NCBI RefSeq assembly: GCF_002086635.1
Contig: NZ_MVHD01000001.1
Coordinates: 223,484-287,483, forward strand
DNA from: Mycobacterium alsense
GTDB taxonomy: Bacteria > Actinomycetota > Actinomycetes > Mycobacteriales > Mycobacteriaceae
Direction of reading: 5' to 3'
DNA length: 64,000 nucleotides
Both the position numbers and the translations under genes were made by a program. Below, piece by piece: positions 51,425-61,184 of the stretch (the stretch's first letter is position 1; every line of letters begins with the position of its first letter). The notes under the pieces were generated by a model. That model was not told where the DNA came from, ran no database searches, and saw only the letters and a list, made by a program, of their open reading frames with translations.

Positions 51425-52003
51425 CTAGTACGGGATGACGCCGATCAGGCAGTGGCCCGTGTGCGCGCAGTAGTAATAGCCGTACAGCGGCGCCGCCGCG
51501 GCCACGGACGCGAACGGCCCCGACATCACCGCGAGCGACAGGGCGGGGACGAGCGGGTTGCCCTGCACCATCGCGAGCATGACGCCACACACGGCGCAGG
51601 CCGCGACGTAGACCAGGACCGCGAACACCGCGGGCGTCTTGTCGGTCGCGTGGTACCACCAATAGAACAGCCCGAGCCCGGCCACGGCCGCCACCGCCCA
51701 CACCCCGACGAGCACCAGAACGAGCTGCCACCACTTGAGGTAGAGGTAGCGGCCGGGAACCGTGACCGGCTGCACCGGGGCGCCGTCGGCCTCTGCCGCC
51801 GCAGCCTCGTCCGCGGGCTCCTCCGACTCCTGCGCAGCCGGCTCCCGCGCTTGTGTCGCCGGCCCCTCCGGGCCGGCCCCCTCGTCGGTGACCGGAACCG
51901 GCTGCGAGCCGGTGTCGTCTTGAATATCCGAGAAATCCGGGACGAACGCTTCGGTCCCGGGGCCCGACTCGCGATCGGCCCTGTCCTCGTCGTTGTCAGC
52001 CAC
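51425..52003 (-). CDS. Acidic membrane protein (Rv0461-like)
   Basis: 192 residues from GTG 52003, overlapping the upstream gene by 8 bp. The first 95 residues are acidic and Pro/Ala-rich. Three membrane segments follow (LKWWQLVLVLVGVWAVAAVA, TPAVFAVLVYVAACAVCGVM, PALSLAVMSGPFASVAAAAP). It ends with a Tyr/Cys-rich stretch, YGYYYCAHTGHCLIGVIPY, probably outside the membrane. Role unknown. Confidence 0.82.
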   Translation of the reverse strand: MADNDEDRADRESGPGTEAFVPDFSDIQDDTGSQPVPVTDEGAGPEGPATQAREPAAQESEEPADEAAAAEADGAPVQPVTVPGRYLYLKWWQLVLVLVGVWAVAAVAGLGLFYWWYHATDKTPAVFAVLVYVAACAVCGVMLAMVQGNPLVPALSLAVMSGPFASVAAAAPLYGYYYCAHTGHCLIGVIPY

Positions 52004-52274
52004 CGGAGGCCACCTGCAACGCGACGAGCACACCGAACCAACCCGGCGCGAGCGACAGGATGAATGCCCCCACCATCGTGACCCAGCGGCGCCCGGAGAA
52101 CAGGACGGTCAACAGCCCGGTTCCGGTGGGAACCCCGACGACCAACGCGATGACGACGTCCGGGCGCATCCTCGCGTGGACCAGCACGGTGAACGCGACC
52201 CCGGCCAACAGCCCGACCGCGCAGCCGACCAGCATGGCGCTGGCCAGCAGCCACGGACGCGGGAGCGGGATCAC
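51996..52274 (-). CDS. Small membrane protein (Rv0460-like)
   Basis: 92 residues from GTG 52274 (VIPLPRPWLLASAMLVGCAV). Three hydrophobic helices and almost no soluble part. It forms a pair with the following membrane gene, which overlaps it by 8 bp. It begins 19 bp after the DUF779 gene. Start uncertain; role unknown. Confidence 0.78.
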   Translation of the reverse strand: MIPLPRPWLLASAMLVGCAVGLLAGVAFTVLVHARMRPDVVIALVVGVPTGTGLLTVLFSGRRWVTMVGAFILSLAPGWFGVLVALQVASGG

Positions 52275-52293
52275 GCAGACGACCTTACTGCGG

Positions 52294-52793
52294 TCAGCGG
52301 GTGCGGGGACTGCACGTTTCCGGCGTGGCCGCGGCATCCACGGCGACCACCCGGCCACGCGCCGGCGGGCGTTCGCCCCGCTCGTAGCCGGCGCCGGTGA
52401 TGACCGGCGCGCCGCTCAGCGCGGCCCGCTCGTCGTCGGTGAAGACGCGGCCGCGGCTGAGGAAACGCACGCCCTCGGGGGCCTCCAGGCTGAACCCGCC
52501 ACCCCGGCCCGGCACCACGTCGATCACCAGCTGCGTGTGCTTGTCGGCGTAGTGCGCCTGGTACTGCGGGCCCGAAATCCACACCGGCACCCCGTTACCG
52601 ACGTCCAGCACGCCCAGCAGCACGTCGCGGTCGCCGACGAGGAAGTCGCCGCGCGGATAGCACATCGGCGACGACCCGTCGCAGCAGCCGCCGGACTGGT
52701 GAAACATCACCGGGCCGTGGCGCTCCTGCAGTCGCGCCAGCAGTTCGGCGGCGGCCGCGGTGATCGCCACCCCCGCCGGAGCGCCCGCGACCA

Positions 52794-52794
<1 letters not shown>
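52294..52794 (-). CDS. DUF779 protein, partner of aldehyde dehydrogenase (Rv0459-like)
   Basis: 166 residues from ATG 52794, joined to the aldehyde dehydrogenase as TGATG. DUF779 signature: HGPVMFHQSGGCCDGSSPMC, VLLGVLDVGNGVPVWISGPQ, with several Cys suited to metal or redox binding. This family regularly follows NAD-dependent aldehyde dehydrogenases, suggesting a maturation or cofactor role. That is inference from gene order. Confidence 0.9.
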
Positions 52795-54326
<1,532 letters not shown>

Positions 54327-54340
54327 CTGTCCGCTCCTCG

Positions 54341-54360
54341 TGTGACCTCGTGTAATACAC
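54341..54360. promoter_or_regulatory. Candidate operator: palindrome plus direct repeats before the aldehyde dehydrogenase
   Basis: GTGTAATACAC (54350-54360) is a perfect palindrome. On the minus strand the block TTACACGAGG is followed by TCACACGAGG (partly upstream of 54341), a 10-bp direct repeat leading into the ribosome-binding site. No known regulator is assigned. Confidence 0.4.
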
Positions 54361-54393
54361 CTCACACTACCGCCGCAGGCCACAATGGCTGCC

Positions 54394-56427
54394 ATGACAT
54401 CTGAGGCTTCCCAAGACGCCACCGACCCCCACCTGTGGCTCGAGGACGTCACCGGCGACGACGCGCTGGCCTGGGTGCGGGCGCACAACGAACCGACCCT
54501 GGCCGAATTCGGCGGGGCCGAGTTCGAGCGGATGCGCGGCGAGGCCCTCGAGGTACTCGACACCGACGCGCGGATCCCGTACGTGGTGCGCCGCGGCGAC
54601 CACCTGTACAATTTCTGGCGCGACGCGGCCAACCCGCGCGGGCTGTGGCGGCGCACCACGCTGGACGGGTATCGCACCGACTCCCCGGACTGGGACGTGC
54701 TCATCGATGTGGATGAGTTGGGCCGGATCGACGACGAGAAATGGGTGTGGGCGGGCGCCGGGGTGATCCGGCCCGAACACACCCGTGCGCTGATCGGCCT
54801 CTCCCGCGGCGGCTCGGACGCATCGGTCGTGCGCGAATTCGACATGGCCACACGCGAATTCGTCGCCGACGGCTTCGAACTGCCCGAGGCCAAGTCGCAG
54901 ATCGCCTGGGCCGACCCGGACACCGTGCTGGTGGGCACCGACTTCGGCGCCGACTCCCTCACCGAGTCCGGCTACCCGCGGGTGATCAAGCGGTGGCGGC
55001 GGGGCACGCCGTTGGCCGCGGCGGAGACCGTCTTCGAGGGGGCCCGCACCGACGTCAGCGTCTCCGCGTCGGTCGACCGGACGCCGGGGTTCGAACGCAC
55101 CTTTTTGGGGCGGGCGCTGGACTTCTGGAACGAGGAGGTCTACGAACTGCGGGGCCCGGAGCTGATCCGCATCGACGCGCCCACCGACGCGACCGTGTCG
55201 ATCCACCGCGAGTGGATCCTGATCGAGCTGCGCAGCGATTGGTACCTCGGCGACACCACCTACGTCGCGGGCTCGCTGCTGGCGGCCGGCTACGACGAGG
55301 TCCTCGCCGGCACAGCGCAATTGGCGGTGGTGTTCGAGCCCGACGAGCACACCGCACTGAACCATTACGCGTGGACGAAGGACCGGCTGCTCATCGTCAC
55401 GCTGGCCGACGTGGCCAGCCGGGTCGAGGTCGCCACCCCCGGCGAGTGGCGGCGCGAGCCGGTCGCGGGCATCCCGGCCGCGACCAACACCGTCGTCGTG
55501 GCCGCCGACGACACCGGCGACGAGTTCTTCCTGGATTCCAGTGGGTTCCTCGCGCCGTCGCGGCTGCTGCGCGGCACCGGGGATGCGCCGCTCGACCCGA
55601 TCAAGTCCGCGCCGGCGTTCTTCGACGCCGATAACCTCTTTGTGGCACAGCATTTCGTCGCGTCGGACGACGGCACGCCGATCCCCTACTTCGTCGTCGG
55701 GCGCACGGATGCGGACGGGCCCTCCCCCACCCTGCTGAGCGGATACGGCGGATTCGAATCCGCCAACACGCCCGCCTACAGCGGTGTGCTGGGCCGGCTG
55801 TGGCTGGCGCGCGGGGGCACCTACGTGCTGGCCAACATCCGCGGCGGCGGCGAGTACGGACCAACCTGGCACACCCAGGCGATGCGCGAGAACCGGCACA
55901 AGGTCGCCGAGGACTTCGCCGCGGTGGCAGCCGATCTGGTGGAGCGCGGCATCACGACGCCGCAGCGGCTGGGTGCGCGCGGCGGCAGCAACGGCGGGCT
56001 GCTGATGGGCATCATGCTCACCCGGTATCCGGAGCGGTTCGGCGCGCTCGTCTGCGACGTGCCGCTGCTGGACATGCGGCGCTACCACCTGCTGCTGGCC
56101 GGGGCCTCGTGGATGGCCGAGTACGGCGACCCCGACAACCCCGACGACTGGAAGTTCATCTCCGAATACTCCCCCTACCAAAACATTTCGGCCGCCCGCG
56201 ACTACCCGCCGGTGCTGATGACCACCTCCACCCGCGACGACCGCGTGCACCCCGGCCATGCCCGCAAGATGACGGCGGCCCTCGAGGCCGCCGGTCACCG
56301 GGTCTGGTATTACGAGAACATCGAGGGCGGCCATGCCGGCGCGGCCGACAACGAGCAGGTGGCGTTCAAGTCCGCGCTCAGCTTCTCGTTCCTGTGGCGG
56401 ACGCTCGCGAGTGGTTCGAGCCGTTAA
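54394..56427 (+). CDS. Prolyl oligopeptidase-family serine peptidase (Rv0457c-like)
   Basis: 677 residues from ATG 54394 (ATG 54385 would add three). Beta-propeller-type N-terminal part (about 1-410), then an alpha/beta-hydrolase domain: [34 protein letters not shown], catalytic Ser in [19 protein letters not shown], Asp in [16 protein letters not shown] and His in NIEGGHAG. S9A family; no signal peptide, so cytosolic. Divergent from the aldehyde dehydrogenase. Confidence 0.94.
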   Translation: MTSEASQDATDPHLWLEDVTGDDALAWVRAHNEPTLAEFGGAEFERMRGEALEVLDTDARIPYVVRRGDHLYNFWRDAANPRGLWRRTTLDGYRTDSPDWDVLIDVDELGRIDDEKWVWAGAGVIRPEHTRALIGLSRGGSDASVVREFDMATREFVADGFELPEAKSQIAWADPDTVLVGTDFGADSLTESGYPRVIKRWRRGTPLAAAETVFEGARTDVSVSASVDRTPGFERTFLGRALDFWNEEVYELRGPELIRIDAPTDATVSIHREWILIELRSDWYLGDTTYVAGSLLAAGYDEVLAGTAQLAVVFEPDEHTALNHYAWTKDRLLIVTLADVASRVEVATPGEWRREPVAGIPAATNTVVVAADDTGDEFFLDSSGFLAPSRLLRGTGDAPLDPIKSAPAFFDADNLFVAQHFVASDDGTPIPYFVVGRTDADGPSPTLLSGYGGFESANTPAYSGVLGRLWLARGGTYVLANIRGGGEYGPTWHTQAMRENRHKVAEDFAAVAADLVERGITTPQRLGARGGSNGGLLMGIMLTRYPERFGALVCDVPLLDMRRYHLLLAGASWMAEYGDPDNPDDWKFISEYSPYQNISAARDYPPVLMTTSTRDDRVHPGHARKMTAALEAAGHRVWYYENIEGGHAGAADNEQVAFKSALSFSFLWRTLASGSSR

Positions 56428-56471
56428 GCTCGAACGTGATGTCGCGGATGTCGACGAGGGAGGCATGGATC

Positions 56472-56714
56472 ATGGGCGCACTGAGGTTCGTCGGCGTGGC
56501 GATGGTGACGGCGGCCGCCCCCATCGCGGTCCTCCTCGGAAGTGGCCCGGCGCACGCCGACAGCGATATCGGTCGACCCTGCTCGCCGGAGGGCGCGAAG
56601 GTATGGGGGAACCCGGGCCCGATCTACTGCGGGCGGCAGGCGGATGGGCAACTGCAATGGGAGTCGATCCCCGTGGACGCGATGTGCGTGGCCTTCTGCG
56701 TGAACCACCCCTAG
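56472..56714 (+). CDS. Small secreted cysteine-containing protein
   Basis: 80 residues from ATG 56472; GAGGGAGG lies 8 bp before. Signal peptide MGALRFVGVAMVTAAAPIAV ending PAHA, leaving about 51 residues with four Cys (RPCSPEG, IYCGRQADG, AMCVAFC) that could form two disulfides. I do not recognise a family. It follows the peptidase by 44 bp. Not recalled at this place in M. tuberculosis. Confidence 0.72.
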   Translation: MGALRFVGVAMVTAAAPIAVLLGSGPAHADSDIGRPCSPEGAKVWGNPGPIYCGRQADGQLQWESIPVDAMCVAFCVNHP

Positions 56715-56730
56715 GGCCGACCGCTAGGGG
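56708..56730. terminator. Hairpin spanning both convergent stop codons
   Basis: CCCCTAG (56708-56714) pairs with CTAGGGG (56724-56730) across a 9-nt loop. The TAG stop of the secreted protein is the end of one arm, and the TAG stop of the opposing gene is in the other. It could terminate both strands. Confidence 0.45.
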
Positions 56731-57974
56731 CCGGCGGCCGAATCCGTCCTGCGGCGGTTGATCAGCCAGGCGGCGAGGCACACGGCCGTCGCGAGCCCGC
56801 CGTAGCTCAGCGCAAAGAGCCACCACCGCTCGACCGGCGGTTTGGGCTCCTTGATCGCGGCCAGGGCCACCAGGAAACCGCCGTTGTCCGTCGGCCCGGC
56901 CCCCGGAAGCGACTGGGTCCTGACGACCCTGATCTGGGCCGGGCTGCCGGGATCGGTTACCTGCCCCCAGGCCAGCGTGGAGTCGTCGAGCAGGAAGGTG
57001 TCCTGGCCGCCCGCGGGTTGGCTGGCATCGTGGCCGACCACCTGCACCTGGCCGACCGCCACGGTCTTGTCGGCGGCGGCGACCAGGACGGCGATGTTCT
57101 GGTACACCTCCGGGCGCGCCGGCGGAGCGTATGTCGGCGGCGGCGGGCCGTTTGAGCCCGGCGCAGGTATCGACGCGCCGCCGTAGAAGCTGCCCGACGC
57201 CACATGGCTGTAGCCCACCGCGGTGAACGGAAACAGGCCGACGGCGGCGGCGTCGAGCACGATCCGGCCGCCGGCCGCCACGAACGCCTCCCGATAGGCG
57301 CCGTCGTAGAAGTAGCGGAAAGTCACCGCCTCGCGCAGTGGGTTGTACAGGACCGGCCGGCGGTTGTCGTCGTAGTCGATGTAGTCCCAATGCCGGGGGC
57401 GCACCAATTCCTGGTTGTCGGCGTTGACCAGGTCGATGTTGCCGCTGTGGGCGGCGACCGCATTCTGCACCTGGTGACCGAAGTCGTACACCCGGCTCGG
57501 CGGCTCCAGCGGGCGGGCGGGATTGATTCGCGTCGCCGGTGCGGCCTTGGCGTCCGCGATCGCCTGCGGTGACGCCTCCAGGCCCTTCGGCGGTGCCACC
57601 ACCGGCGCGTTTCCCGGCGCCCCTGGATTGAGCTTGGGGGTCTGCACCGCAACCGTGGTCGGCGGCTCGGAACTCGGCGGAACGACCACTGGCGTGTGCG
57701 CCGGCGGCACGGGCTCCACGGGAACCGGCTCCGGCGGAGTCCACACCGGCACCCTGCTCGGGCGCGGCTGGCTGGTGCGGGGCGGCGCGGGGTTGTAGCA
57801 CACGTTCGACGTCTGATACGCCTCCACGTAGGCCATGCAGTTCTGGCACGACACGGGGTTTGCCCCGTCGCCCGCGCATGGAGCCGCTTGTGCCACAACG
57901 GGAGTGGTCGCTACCCCCGACAACGGGGCGAGCGCAATCGCGGCCGCCGCCGCCGTCGCAATAATCCTGCCCAT
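56724..57974 (-). CDS. Exported proline-rich protein with C-terminal membrane anchor, unrecognised
   Basis: 416 residues from ATG 57974; an upstream start would add up to 26 residues. Signal peptide MGRIIATAAAAAIALAPLSG with cleavage near QAA. The mature N-terminus has four Cys within 30 residues (PCAGDGANPVSCQNCMAY, SNVCYNP). A Pro-rich linker of about 100 residues follows, then a globular part (DYIDYDDNRRPVLYNPLREA, VTFRYFYDGAYREAFVAAGG). One helix near the C-terminus (LFALSYGGLATAVCLAAWLI) and a basic tail would anchor it. Domain not recognised. Confidence 0.78.
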   Translation of the reverse strand: MGRIIATAAAAAIALAPLSGVATTPVVAQAAPCAGDGANPVSCQNCMAYVEAYQTSNVCYNPAPPRTSQPRPSRVPVWTPPEPVPVEPVPPAHTPVVVPPSSEPPTTVAVQTPKLNPGAPGNAPVVAPPKGLEASPQAIADAKAAPATRINPARPLEPPSRVYDFGHQVQNAVAAHSGNIDLVNADNQELVRPRHWDYIDYDDNRRPVLYNPLREAVTFRYFYDGAYREAFVAAGGRIVLDAAAVGLFPFTAVGYSHVASGSFYGGASIPAPGSNGPPPPTYAPPARPEVYQNIAVLVAAADKTVAVGQVQVVGHDASQPAGGQDTFLLDDSTLAWGQVTDPGSPAQIRVVRTQSLPGAGPTDNGGFLVALAAIKEPKPPVERWWLFALSYGGLATAVCLAAWLINRRRTDSAAGP

Positions 57975-58064
57975 TCCGCCCTGACCGCTGACGACCCTTC
58001 CCACACCCCCACCGGCGGAGCCTACAGCTTTTTGCGGCCGTCGACCGCCCATAAGATCGTCGAC

Positions 58065-58376
58065 GTGACGGCGACCGAACGCATCGAGCTCACCCTGCTG
58101 GCGACGGGGTTGATCTTCATCCTCGCCGGAGCGGCGCAGGCGCGGTTCCGCTTCATCGCCGACCGCCGTCCGGGCCGCCGGTTCTACTGGGCCACCTCGA
58201 TCATCGGCATCGTCTCCTTCGCAGCCGGGGTGGGCAAAATCTGGCCCAACGCCGTCCTCGCGGCGGCCATCTTTTCCGCCGTCGTCGTCTTCTCGGCCTA
58301 CCTCACGACTCCTTACCTCAAAATCGGGGACCGCATCTATGCGTCATCGCCGGAAAATCGCGAGCCCGATCCCTAA
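58065..58376 (+). CDS. Small membrane protein, leaderless
   Basis: 103 residues from GTG 58065. Hydrophobic segments: IELTLLATGLIFILAGAAQA, YWATSIIGIVSFAAGVGKIW and AVLAAAIFSAVVVFSAYLTT. TAAGAT at 58052-58057 ends 7 nt before the GTG, so the mRNA is probably leaderless. Its stop overlaps the -10 of echA2. Family not recognised. Confidence 0.78.
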   Translation: MTATERIELTLLATGLIFILAGAAQARFRFIADRRPGRRFYWATSIIGIVSFAAGVGKIWPNAVLAAAIFSAVVVFSAYLTTPYLKIGDRIYASSPENREPDP

Positions 58377-58379
58377 GTT
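58374..58379 (+). promoter_or_regulatory. -10 element for leaderless echA2 mRNA
   Basis: TAAGTT ends 6 nt before ATG 58386 and includes the TAA stop of the preceding gene, so one trinucleotide serves both purposes. Confidence 0.5.
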
Positions 58380-58385
58380 TGGGCT

Positions 58386-59315
58386 ATGCCGAAACACGGG
58401 CCGACACCCCCCGACTTCGAGACCCTGCTGTACCAAGCCGCCGGCCCCGTCGCGACGATCACGCTGAACCGCCCCGAGCAGCTCAACACCATCGTGCCCC
58501 CGATGCCCGACGAGATCGAGGCGGCCGTCGGGCTGGCCGAGCGCGACCCCGGCGTCAAGGTGATCGTGCTGCGGGGGGCCGGCCGCGCCTTCTGCGCGGG
58601 CTACGACTTCGGCGGCGGCTTCGAGCACTGGGGCGAGGCCATGATGACCGACGGGCGGTGGGACCCCGGCAAGGACTTCGCCGTCATCACGGCCCGCGAA
58701 ACCGGCCCGCACCAGAAGTTCATGGCGATCTGGCGTGCCACCAAGCCGGTGATCGCGCAGGTGCACGGGTGGTGCGTGGGCGGGGGCAGCGACTACGCGC
58801 TGTGCGCCGACATCGTCGTCGCCAGCGAGGACGCCGTGATCGGCACCCCGTACAGCCGGATGTGGGGCGCCTATCTGACCGGCATGTGGCTGTACCGGCT
58901 GAGCCTGGCCAAGGTCAAGTGGCACGCGCTGACCGGCCGGCCGCTGACGGGCGCCCAGGCAGCCGAGGTCGAGCTGATCAACGAGGCGGTGCCGTTCGAG
59001 CGGCTGGAAGCCCGCGTCGCCGAGATCGCCGCCGAGCTGGCACGCATCCCGCTGTCGCAGCTGCGCGCGCAGAAGATGATCGTCAACCAGGCCTACGAGA
59101 ACATGGGGCTGGCGTCCACCCAGCTGCTCGGCGGGATCCTCGACGGCCTGATGCGCAACACCCCCGACGCGCTCGATTTCATCAGGACCGCACAGACCGA
59201 GGGGGTGCGCGCGGCCGTCGAGCGCCGCGACGGCCCGTTCGGCGACTACAGCCAGGCGCCGCCGGAGCTGCGGCCCGACCCCCGTCACGTCATCACCCCT
59301 GATCGCGACGGTTAG
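58386..59315 (+). CDS. echA2: Enoyl-CoA hydratase/isomerase family protein
   Basis: 309 residues. Crotonase fold: TITLNRPEQLNTI, oxyanion-hole segments AGRAFCAGYDFGGGF and VHGWCVGGGSDYALCADIVV. The first catalytic Glu of enoyl-CoA hydratase is replaced (WCVGGGSDYAL has Ser-Asp rather than Gly-Glu or Ala-Glu), so hydration of enoyl-CoA is not certain. The insertion between the oxyanion strands is longer than usual. Equivalent of Rv0456c. Confidence 0.9.
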   Translation: MPKHGPTPPDFETLLYQAAGPVATITLNRPEQLNTIVPPMPDEIEAAVGLAERDPGVKVIVLRGAGRAFCAGYDFGGGFEHWGEAMMTDGRWDPGKDFAVITARETGPHQKFMAIWRATKPVIAQVHGWCVGGGSDYALCADIVVASEDAVIGTPYSRMWGAYLTGMWLYRLSLAKVKWHALTGRPLTGAQAAEVELINEAVPFERLEARVAEIAAELARIPLSQLRAQKMIVNQAYENMGLASTQLLGGILDGLMRNTPDALDFIRTAQTEGVRAAVERRDGPFGDYSQAPPELRPDPRHVITPDRDG

Positions 59316-59318
59316 TGA

Positions 59319-59828
<510 letters not shown>

Positions 59829-60068
59829 ACCTTGGCGATCCGGACCGCCGAACCAGCCGGGGAACCGGTCCCAAGTCCACCCTGGTCTTTATTGGCCCGC
59901 GAGTTTAGACTCTGCCACTGTCGGGAATCGCTTTTCATCCCCGTTAAGGGGACAAATCAATAGTTCTTGACTGGTATTCCGCGTTACTGGATTCCAGTCC
60001 GCTCGATCAGTGGCAACCAGGACTTACATCATGCTCATGCCGGGATGCGTCGCCCCAGCGAGGACGCG

Positions 60069-60398
60069 ATGAGCGTCGTCGACCCGCAGTCGGATGCGCT
60101 GGCCGCGCTCGACTGGCGGGAGATCGCCTGCCAATCCGAAGCCGGCTGCGCCAACCGCGCCACCCACATCGTGTACCGCCACGCCGTGGACCAGTGCAAC
60201 CGGCCGAACCTCGACCCGTCCGGAAACATCGTCGAGATCCTGTGCATCGGCTGCGTGCGCCGGCTCAAGGCCCAGGTGCTGCAGCAGGTCGACCGGATCA
60301 ACCGCTGCCCCGGCGGCTACTGCCTGACATGCGGGGCGCCGGTGCACAAGTTGAGCGACGTCATGCGCAAGATGGTGCAACTGCGCACCTACGCTTGA
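60069..60398 (+). CDS. Zinc-ribbon-like cysteine-rich small protein
   Basis: 109 residues from ATG 60069, with GAGGA before it; ATG 60045 is an alternative. Cys pairs: REIACQSEAGCANRATHIVY, EILCIGCVRRL, RINRCPGGYCLTCGAPV. Seven Cys plus His in regular spacing suggest zinc binding. No HTH or enzyme motif; specific family not recognised. It lies between the Rv0455c-like gene and mmpS4. Confidence 0.78.
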   Translation: MSVVDPQSDALAALDWREIACQSEAGCANRATHIVYRHAVDQCNRPNLDPSGNIVEILCIGCVRRLKAQVLQQVDRINRCPGGYCLTCGAPVHKLSDVMRKMVQLRTYA

Positions 60399-60647
60399 AT
60401 CACCGCCCGATCAGCGCCTGAATCACGCGCCCGAATTGCGGCCCGCCCGTCAGTGATGCGGCGCGCTCGTCCGAAACCGATCGGTGTCCGCCGATTCCGG
60501 CGCGTCGCCGTTTCGGCGCGCGCTGGGCGTTTGCGGGCACCCGCGACGGGGAGAAGATTTCTCGTTACGCACGTGATATGCGTTACACTCCAGGACGCAA
60601 GGGGAAGAAGTCAACGGTCCCGTCCGGGTCACGACTTGAGCCGTGCT

Positions 60648-60666
60648 TTACTTAGGCAAGCCTTAC
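60648..60666. promoter_or_regulatory. IdeR iron box
   Basis: TTACTTAGGCAAGCCTTAC matches the consensus iron box (TTAGGTTAGGCTAACCTAA) at about 14 of 19 positions, with the central TTAGGC and GCCT arms kept. It is placed 96 bp before the mmpS4 start. Iron-loaded IdeR would repress mmpS4-mmpL4, as known for siderophore genes. Confidence 0.72.
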
Positions 60667-60710
60667 TGCCCCCGGGGCCGTGCGCCGGCGCTCCACGTGC
60701 GAACCGCTGA

Positions 60711-60740
60711 AAAACGCTGCAAAACGCTCAAAAACGCTGA
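60711..60740 (+). repeat. Three tandem 10-bp repeats AAAACGCTNN
   Basis: AAAACGCTGC, AAAACGCTCA and AAAACGCTGA follow each other directly and are preceded by a related CCGCTGA. They lie between the iron box and the mmpS4 start, in the probable 5' leader. They may be a protein or RNA binding array, or slippage. Confidence 0.7.
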
Positions 60741-60761
60741 AAGGGATATCCGATTCTCAAG

Positions 60762-61184
60762 GTGCTGTCCCGAACGTGGATCCCGCTGGTCATCGTGGCG
60801 GTGGTGGTGGTCGGCGGCTTCGTCGTGTACCGGGTGCACGGGTACTTCGGTTCGCAGAAGCGCGAATCCTATGCCGACAGCAACCTGCAAAACCCCAAGC
60901 CGTTCAACCCCAAGCGGATCGTCTACGAGGTGTTCGGCCCGCCCGGAACGACCGCCGACATCAGCTACTTCGACGTCAACGGCGACCCCAAGCGCGTCGA
61001 CGACGCCCCGCTGCCGTGGTCGCTGCGCGTCACCACCGACAAGGCCGCCGTCATGGGAAACCTGATGGCCCGTGCCAGCGGTGACAGCGTCGGCTGCCGC
61101 ATCACGGTCGACGACGTGGTCAAGGCCGAGCGGATCTCCAACGAGGTCCACGCCTACACCTTTTGTCTGGTGAAATCCGCGTGA
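60762..61184 (+). CDS. mmpS4: MmpS4-type accessory protein of MmpL transporter
   Basis: 140 residues from GTG 60762, same length as M. tuberculosis MmpS4. One N-terminal membrane helix ([20 protein letters not shown]) and a periplasmic beta-sandwich: [50 protein letters not shown], two Cys near the end ([18 protein letters not shown]). Works with MmpL4 to export carboxymycobactin/mycobactin. GTGA overlap with mmpL4. Confidence 0.93.
   Translation: MLSRTWIPLVIVAVVVVGGFVVYRVHGYFGSQKRESYADSNLQNPKPFNPKRIVYEVFGPPGTTADISYFDVNGDPKRVDDAPLPWSLRVTTDKAAVMGNLMARASGDSVGCRITVDDVVKAERISNEVHAYTFCLVKSA

Larger units (their letters stand above)
60399..60761 (+). promoter_or_regulatory. Upstream regulatory region of mmpS4
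   Basis: 363 bp without a gene that I can support. It holds an IdeR-type iron box (60648-60666), and a triple AAAACGCT repeat (60711-60740) before the mmpS4 start. The remainder is AT-richer than average near 60545-60600 and could hold a second promoter. Confidence 0.6.

Noticed and set aside
49377..51428. A 683-codon plus-strand open frame over lpdC
   Set aside because: It is antisense to lpdC with intact redox motifs and has shadow-type composition.
59938..59952. Small inverted repeat TCCCC-GTTAA-GGGGA after the Rv0455c-like gene
   Set aside because: The stem is only 5 bp and far from the stop; too weak to call a terminator.
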